From Epiperipatus broadwayi (taxonomy: Eukaryota; Onychophora; Udeonychophora; Euonychophora; Peripatidae): a stretch of DNA of 64,000 nt. The stretch covers positions 33,052,650 to 33,116,649 of the forward strand of contig JAQFVV010012394.1 in assembly GCA_028023455.1 (NCBI GenBank). Direction: 5' to 3'. This document shows, in pieces, positions 56,079 to 64,000 of this stretch (position 1 is its first letter; every line of letters starts with the position of its first letter). Position numbers and translations under genes: made by a program. Under the pieces are notes generated by a model. It was not told the origin of the DNA, did not search any database, and worked only from the letters and a program-made list of their open reading frames with translations.

Positions 56079-58580
56079 CTATAAAAATATTTTAAACTGT
56101 GTATATTTATTCAAGTATATATATATGTATTATAGCTATAGATAGATAAATAAAATATATATATACTGTAATAGTAACTTAGTTAATATTATTGGTCTAA
56201 CGTGTTTTATCTCTTAGGAAATTATTTATAAATATAAATTTTTATTTGACTATTTTATTATGTATACATATATATTATTTATATATACATTTGAGTTTTA
56301 AATAATACATACCTTAAGCTTTTGAGTAAAATGCCAGATTTGAAGTTAAGAATAAATACTTATATATTTTTTTTATTTTATTATTAAATCTTAATGTCAA
56401 TGGAACAATTGATAGTTGAGTTAAGCATGAACTTGTATAACACACGAGCAGATTCGTTCGTTCTCTTGTTATTAAAAAGGGAAGAAAAAGAAAATCATTT
56501 CTCTTTAAAAATAACTTTTTCTTTTATCAATACTACTGTTCAATGATTGGAATTTAAACATTAACTTTTCCAAATTAAGATAATCTGTGGATTAAAAGTC
56601 TGCAAGGAAAATATTTTAATTTTCTATTAAATCTTAAAGGAATAGCAATATAAAAGAAAAGAACATCTGTTTAAGTTTTTTTTTGGAAACTACTGTTGTT
56701 TTAACACTTCCATTATTCTTCGGATATATATAAATTTAAAATAATTATATATATTAAGGATAAAACAATGTGTAGTGAGTAGTATAATTATTATACCGTA
56801 AAAGGTTTCGAAACCAACCTTGCATGCTATTTTAAAATATTTTGAAATATTGGATATATAGAACGTCTAATGATAATAGAAAAATGAAGATTAAGAACAT
56901 CTACATTCGAAGAATATTTATTTTATTTCACATTAATCAAATCATTGGATATTATTAACAGTTTATCGTTTAAGGATAAATAAAATCATCATTATACCAA
57001 TGGATTAATAATATACTTCGTAAAAGATCTTCATTAGGATGATAAACTATAGACTTCAATATCTACTCTCAACTCTATTATAAATAAGTTTTCTTTATTA
57101 TTTATTTATATATATTATAATAATGCTTATATTATTTTAATATGTTTATTATTATTATTATTATTATCTTTATTTCAAATTTGGCATGCATCATTATATC
57201 TTAATAGGAAAATTATATTTATTATTAAATATAATTAATTAAAAGCTTGACATAATTCATCAAATTAGATGAGGGATATAAAGAATAGTTATTATTTGAC
57301 AGATATCTTAAACAGGATTATATTGTATTTACTACGTAATATTGTAAACGTTTAATGTACTTAATTTATCAAAAATACATATAATATATAAGTTATACAA
57401 TTGCAAATAGTACTTATATATTGGTAATTATGAAACATATAAATAAGAACAGTAAATAAATTAATAAGTTACATAAATTATTAATTTTTGAACCCAGATA
57501 TTGTTTTTATATATCTGTTAATTTAAACTATTTTCTTTAATTTTTGAAAGTTTATTATAGTATTGAGTTTTATCATAGGGTATTTAATAAAAATATTATT
57601 TATTAATATTTTTAAAATGATAAAATTCATCCGTATTTATTTATTAATATTTTATTATCTATTATATTTTTTATTGTTTATTAAATATTGATTTATTAAC
57701 TTGATCTCTTTGTCTAATCATTATTGAATTATATTATATATATGCTAGTATTATAAATATCATATGAATATCAATTGTAATTAATGCTTATATAAAGACA
57801 TATAAATAATAACTTGTTTTGAATTTTCCCTGAAGAGAGCTAATTGCAAATTCTCCATGAGTTTGAATATCGTGGCATAATGGTGACTGAAAGAGGGATG
57901 AAAGATGGATGAACTAGTCTAAATTATATTAAAACTTATTTAAAGATTATTGAGCTAGCATAAAAAAGATAGATATAATCATGGACTTAGTATTTCATTG
58001 ATTCATTTCTAGCATTCTACCTGAAGACCCAAAGTCTGATTGTAGTGAAATGCATATCCTCTTTCTAGGGAATTTAATCATCCCCATATATACAACTTAG
58101 ATTTTAAATATAATCCATTTTGTTATATTTGGCGAACCTAACTATGAAGCATTAAGTTAATGATTTCCAAGCATTAAATATAATCGATTCTATTATATTT
58201 GATATATCAACTGGGATGATTAAATGCCATTCCGTTATATTTGGTGCCTCAACTAAGGCTATCAAATAGGCCATCCCATTATAATACAGAGAGATAGATA
58301 AATATATAGTATCTGCAAAAATAATTTTAAGCTGTTGATATTTATTCAAGTATGATTATTTTATCTATAAAAAGACACAAGTAGAAGAGACGTATTTAAA
58401 AAAGGTAATTCTAAGCTGTCTATTTATTCAAGTATATATACTGCATTTATAGTCTTATCTTATAGTATCACTGTAAATTGGATATTATATTTAAAAAACT
58501 GTAAAAATTTCATTAGCTTTAATTTTTATAGTTAAGCAAATATATTCATTGCTGACATTGGTTTATAGCATTTAATATAG
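56079..58580. other. Intron or 5' flank, no recognised gene
   Basis: AT-rich. At about 58100-58270 a short motif with TTATATTTG recurs three times, possibly an old minor repeat. No first exon of the arrestin gene was recognised. Confidence 0.5.
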
Positions 58581-58806
58581 CAGGCAAAATTCTCCAACAC
58601 TGTGCCACCCTGCGCCAACCAGAGTAATCAATGGATGCCAGAAGGCTTGTGCATAAAATCCCATCTAGTGTCTACTCATTCAATATCCCCAGACTAGTTT
58701 CTGGCTTGTGGTTGGCACAGGGTGGCACTACTGTATGGAGAGTTTTGCCTGTTTAATAACAATTTATGTGCTAGCATAAGAGAGGTGATCATGTAATGTT
58801 TAGCAT
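58581..58806. repeat. Satellite A derived foldback copy
   Basis: 58581-58751 starts CAGGCAAAATTCTCCAACAC and ends with the inverted counterpart GGAGAGTTTTGCCTG. The outer 35-40 bp pair as an inverted repeat around a forward-oriented internal part. The reverse-oriented sequence then runs on to the GTGATCATGTAATGTTTAG landmark. Confidence 0.75.
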
Positions 58807-59787
58807 GTAATATAATCAATATCATGTTTAATAGTCTCTTATATTAATGTTTTGAAAAAATATAATTTTATAAAGCATTTTTGAATGGTTTTCCAAACAG
58901 ATTTTATTCCTGATGCTTGTATAAAATTATGCCTATATTTTGTCATTATTTTTATTAAGGAACAAAGATATCAAATGGAATAAACATATAGAAGTGTCCA
59001 CAAATATAAAATAACTAATTTCATACAGAAATAAAACATATAATTATAAATTTTACACTACCACACTAAAATATTTTGAGATAAAGTAATTATCTTTAGA
59101 TTACATTTTTATTTATGGGCAGAATAAACAGTTTCTACATTTTTATATTTTGTGTGCATGTGTGAAAGCTTATATGCTAAAATTTAGATTTTGCAAAAAT
59201 TGATTGTTTGCTAGAAAATTTATTTAATGATATTCATTAACAGATTAATTTTAATTTAAATGAATAAATATCTGACAACTATTAATATTTATGATTTATT
59301 TACTTTAAATAAATATTTGTAAAATTATTTTAAAACCTGAAAATGAAAAAGAAATGATTTGAAAAGACTGAATTTATTATTTTCTTCATTTTTAAATGGT
59401 ATTTTTAAAGTTTTACCACCTTGTTTCAAAAATCTTAGTGTCTAGCATTTTGCCTGATAGTAACCATGATGGCCTCTACCAATATTTCGCAGACAATCCT
59501 AGAAATCCCAATGCAAGATGAAAAATATTCTGTAATCCAGACATCATGTGATAACTGACATAAAAGCTGAAGTTTGAAAAATCCAGACACTCTTCACAAT
59601 TCTTACTGTCAAAACAATTTTTTTCATCATTAATTACAATAATAAGATCTCATGGTCCTTTATTAAATATTTATAATATTAAAATTTTCACTCTTATTTT
59701 ATTCAGGAATTGTTAAACAATGAATGACATCATAGTGAAAAATATGAGGAGACATATTTTTAGTCTAAGATAGTGTCTATCTAATTT
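58807..59787. other. Non-coding, no recognised element
   Basis: AT-rich; nothing supported. Confidence 0.6.
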
Positions 59788-60004
59788 ACAACAATGGTAA
59801 TAGGCTATTTTAAGCTCAGACCTTCACATGACCCTCAACTCTCCACACTATCTGATACCACTGATACCCTTGACCACATGTATGTCTAGAAGATAAAGAA
59901 GACATATATATATATGGGCAAGTGTATCAGTGATATGAGATAGTGTGGAGAGTTGATGGTTGTGTCAAAGTCTGAGCTCAAAATACTCTATATATTACAT
60001 TGTT
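59788..60004. mobile_element. Palindromic MITE-like element
   Basis: The left arm from ACAATGGTAATAGGCTATTT to GATACCACTGATAC (about 59788-59868) pairs with the right arm from GTATCAGTGATATGAGATAG to ATATTACATTGT (about 59927-60003). Arms carry some mismatches. The central part is about 60 bp. Non-coding. Confidence 0.7.
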
Positions 60005-63000
60005 TGTACAGGTGTATATATAGCCTGTATATTACATATTAAACAATGGTAATAACAAATTTAAAAGAAAATATTTTAATTAAAATAAAATGCATACAAA
60101 CTCTTAATTTAGAATAAAATGATAATCTACTAGGATAGCATTGAAATACCAAGAGTGGATAAAGTATTTTATGGCCACTCAGGATATCTTATTAATAACT
60201 CATGTCAAATCTTTCTTATAACTTTAAGAGAAATAATTTAAGCATTAAATTTATGATAGATACCCAATTACAATCTTATGAATAAGCAAATAATAATTTT
60301 ATCACAAAAGCAGTTTTTTTAAAATAATTGAACATGGATTAAAGTGATCATTTAAGATTAAGAAAATAAATGAATATTTGATTTCTTAGATGCATCCTTA
60401 ACATCTAAAGGCCAGTCTAACAAAGTGATTATTATCTTCAATTTTATGTCCATGTACTCTTAATGATTAACATATAGTATAATTGTATCATTGATTATAT
60501 GATGTTAAGATTTCTGGATAAGTCATATGTGATTGAGATGGTATTAAAAATTATACACAAATTTAACAATAAAATTTAACATTTATCTAAACAATGAGGA
60601 CAATTAAATAAACAACAATTTTGGAAATCTACAATCTTCAAATTAAGCTATTCAAACATTATGTCATATAGCTTTACTGCCTTGGAGAAATAAATTTTAG
60701 AAATGTACAGTTTATGACAATAAATAAGTCAATTTATAAATTAAATGGTCATTGAGTATTATGACTTTGTTGACTGATAAAAGCCTTTTATTAAACGTGG
60801 GCATTATTGCAAGAACTTCAACATTTTTACATAACAACCATACTATGCCATTGTCCTAATGTCTCACCAATCCAGCAGTGAAATCAATGCTAGAGGTAAT
60901 ATATATATTACTTATTTTGTCTTATAAATATAACTTTATTTTTTTTTTTAAAAAAATAACTATTGGTTTTAAATTCTGCAATGCTGTTATAAGTTTAGCA
61001 AAAAAGACCTACATATCAGAACCATTCCTAATCTACACTCAGAGTATTCAAGAGTTCAAACAAAAAATGTTATTCTTTAAGAACAAATAATACCAATTTC
61101 TAAAATACTAAAGTCATGGTCGTACACAACATATGGCTCTATACCAAGACATATGATATAATAAATTCAAGAGGAAAAGATACATAAAGTGAGGAACCCA
61201 ATGATAGCATAAACAAAAGATGCACCTACACTTTGAGGGCAAATAAATATGCTAGAACTTTTACCTCTAAACATATTGGGAAAATGAGAACAAATCACCA
61301 AAAATATTAAAAACAATAAAGAGCTGCCTTAAATAAAGCATCTATGCTAAATATGAAACATTAAAATTTTTATTCATGGAAAATACTATAAGAAGACTTA
61401 AAACAAAATCATAATCCTTTTATAAAATGTATGTGCTAGCACAATAAATACCCACAAGAGATAGATAAAGCCATAATCCCTTGAAAATATTAAGAACCAC
61501 TATAAGTATTGAATATGTCTCTAACATTCTTAATATTATATCCAAAGGATATTAAATCAATAATAAGTTTGTTGTAAATAAATAAATTGGTAATCAATAA
61601 GTTTTTATATTAGTGAAGTAAGCCATAGAAAATTCCTGTGATGTGTTAATTCTGCATAAAAGTAATTCAGTAGTAGTAGAAAAATAGTTATTTAAACTTC
61701 CTATCATGTTTTTCCTTTTTCTAATAATGTAGACTTTGGACTTTCCAGTAAACTGTTTAAAGATTTAAGCACCTGAATTAGAACTTATTTGGTAATACAT
61801 TACTTTAACAAAAATAAAATTATTTAAACTAATTAAACTTATAATTATTAGAAATGATTAAATCTGCAATTAATTAGAAAATAAAAATAAGGAAGTTTTC
61901 CTTTCTTTCCTGTGTGTGTGCAACTCTTCCTGTGTGTCTATTTATACCTCTGATCATGTGATTGATTCTATTAAATAAAATTTACAATTTTAAATCACTA
62001 CTTCTTGAACTCCTATATTAAATTTTAAAAATTGACTTGGTATCTGAAAAACAAAATTTTGAAATAGAAACTTATTTGCATGTGTTTAGACTCTTAATTA
62101 AAATATTACATCTAAAATAATTATTTATGAAACTAAAAAAATCCTACAATAAAATAAAATATTACATAATAAATATATTGTTATGAATAGAATATTCATT
62201 TACATTATTCTTTTATAATAATTTCATATCTTATTAATTAACTACATCAGTATCAATCCTACCTGAAAATTTTTGAATAGACTCTAATGAGTAATATTTT
62301 TATTATGATGCCATGTTTGACTTTTTTATGCAATGAAATCTTTTATATATATATATATTACAAAATTAATTTATATATTATATTAAAAACATTTAAACTA
62401 TGTAACAATTAAAATAAAAATATAGTTAAAATTAATATTTTAAAATTGTGAAAATAAGTACCTAAAAAAAAATCTCACTGATGATGAAGGAAAACATTCA
62501 AAATAGTTGAAATAATGAAACATTAGATATTAGAATTTTATGTTATTAAAAATGATATATTTAGAATTAATATTCATCAAAAAAAAAAAAATTATGAGAG
62601 TTAATAAATTATTAATTGTTATTAAAATATTTCACTTACAATTTTTACAAAAACAATTTTCTTTCTAGCTTCTAATGCCGGTTTCTGCAATAATATCTGG
62701 TTCTCATAACAAGCTTTGTATACTTTCTAAGAGCTATTTTTTAAAAAATAAAATATCTTTAAAGACAAACACCCCCTAATGATGTAGTTTTTAGTTTAAT
62801 AATATCTTTTACAAAAATATTACTAAAAATCACATTTTTGTGATATTTAGCCCATGGGAAAAGAATCTAAAACATCATTTAATAACCATCTTCTTCATAG
62901 CATTGTTAGAACAATAGAATGTGCTGTCAATCACAGACAAAGGTTGTAAAAGTCCATATACTGCTGACATCCCTTGGAATTTTTTTAAAATTAATAGATT

Positions 63001-63960
63001 AAAAATGGAAGCTTTATAGAAAGAATTACTACAGCCTGTTGCATACTGTAAAACCACATAGAAAAGTAGTGATCAAAGCATCAAATATGATAGTGATATC
63101 ACAGCTTACTTTTGTGAAAGGGTTAAGAATATAATACCTTTGATTGTTTTAATTAAAAATATTTAAGCATAATTAAATATTATGAACAAAGAGATGAAAG
63201 TTAAAATTAAAATACAACTATCATAGCTCATATTCTCTAAAGTTTATTTCAATTAAAAACTAATAACTTTTAACAATAATAAATTAACTCTTTATCTTCT
63301 TATAATTAACATAATTTAACTTTATTTTTACTGACTTAATCTTCATAATGATTAGCATGAATAAACATACTTTTATTAATAAATAACTTAAATTAAAATG
63401 CTTTCTTGTATGCAAGTAAATTAAATAATATTACAACTTTGAAGATTTAAACTTAACTATTACTACGTTTTAATTTAATCATTGAATTTTAATACCTTAT
63501 AAGCTATATGAAAATAATTTTATCCTTAATAGCTTTCAACATTAACTTATTATTATACAGGAAAATATATTTCTAATTAAAACAATTAGAAGTCATTTGT
63601 AAATAGATGGGTTCAAATCAACACAATAAAAATATTAAAGTTCTTAAAATAACTTATAAAATCAATTAGCATTTAACTATAAAGCTCTGATAAAATTAAC
63701 TTACAATAAAAATTAACTTATTGAAAAACATTTTTTTTATACTTAGAAAAATTAGGTGGCTTAAAATTTAGCATAACTGGCAATGCTAAAGGTCACAATA
63801 TATTATATCTATAAATAGCTAGGTAAGTAGGTATAGAGAGAAACAGACAGAGACATACAGATAAACAGACCCATAGATAGATATACAAAGAGATAGAGAA
63901 AAGCATAGTATCTATAAAAATAAGTTTAAGTTGTCTGTATTTATTCAAGTGTATATTTTA
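60005..63960. other. Non-coding, no recognised gene
   Basis: AT-rich. A minus-strand stretch at about 62720-62640 reads YENQILLQKPALEARKKIVF before a GTAAGT donor, but its phase does not fit the known arrestin exon and it has no start codon. CTGATGATGAAGG and GAAAC near 62479 and 62517 may be another decayed Penelope-type end. Confidence 0.45.
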
Positions 63961-63961
63961 T

Positions 63962-64000
63962 ATGGATGGATGGATGGATGGATAGATAGATAGATAGATA
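63962..64000. repeat. (GGAT)n(GATA)n microsatellite
   Basis: Perfect tetranucleotide repeats running to the end of the window. Confidence 0.95.

Noticed and set aside
62634-62735. Possible minus-strand exon reading YENQILLQKPALEARKKIVF before GTAAGT
   Set aside because: It ends in phase 0 while the next arrestin exon needs phase 1, has no start codon, and shows no arrestin-like strand.

Overview
The window is very AT-rich eukaryotic DNA from an animal, most likely an invertebrate. It shows GT-AG introns of 1.6 to 25 kb, a Penelope-like element, LINEs, a tRNA-type SINE, MITEs and satellite-like arrays, and no bacterial-style gene packing. Species cannot be fixed from the sequence.

Host gene: five exons on the minus strand (56078-55956, 30711-30676, 14795-14578, 12924-12733, 7548-7345) join in one open frame, with every splice site GT-AG and every phase consistent. 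They give about 258 residues of an alpha-arrestin (arrestin domain-containing) protein, covering most of the arrestin N domain and most of the C domain. The first exon(s) and the C-terminal tail were not found here. Almost all of the window is intron or flank of this one gene.

Mobile DNA: (i) a full-length Penelope-like element at 19524-23373 with an uninterrupted RT plus GIY-YIG ORF, flanked by roughly 570-bp inverted repeats that carry a hammerhead-like core; (ii) a full-length LINE at about 48791-53911 with an intact ORF1 (PHD finger, coiled coil, SGNH esterase-like domain), an intact ORF2 (AP-type endonuclease, RT, Cys/His knuckle), a 189-bp tandem repeat in its 5' leader and a pentanucleotide 3' tail, plus three 5'-truncated relatives; (iii) several decayed copies of another LINE family; (iv) two copies of a tiny (about 104 bp) tRNA-derived SINE with target-site duplications; (v) a candidate non-autonomous LTR element; (vi) palindromic MITEs, including a 399-bp almost perfect palindrome at 44641-45039; (vii) two dispersed tandem-repeat families (about 450 bp and 350 bp) that both switch orientation inside their arrays.

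No rRNA, functional tRNA, CRISPR or operon was seen. I do not see a clearly new multi-gene system. The most unusual items are the intact Penelope element with its ribozyme-like ends, the giant palindrome, and the LINE sitting exactly at a satellite monomer boundary.
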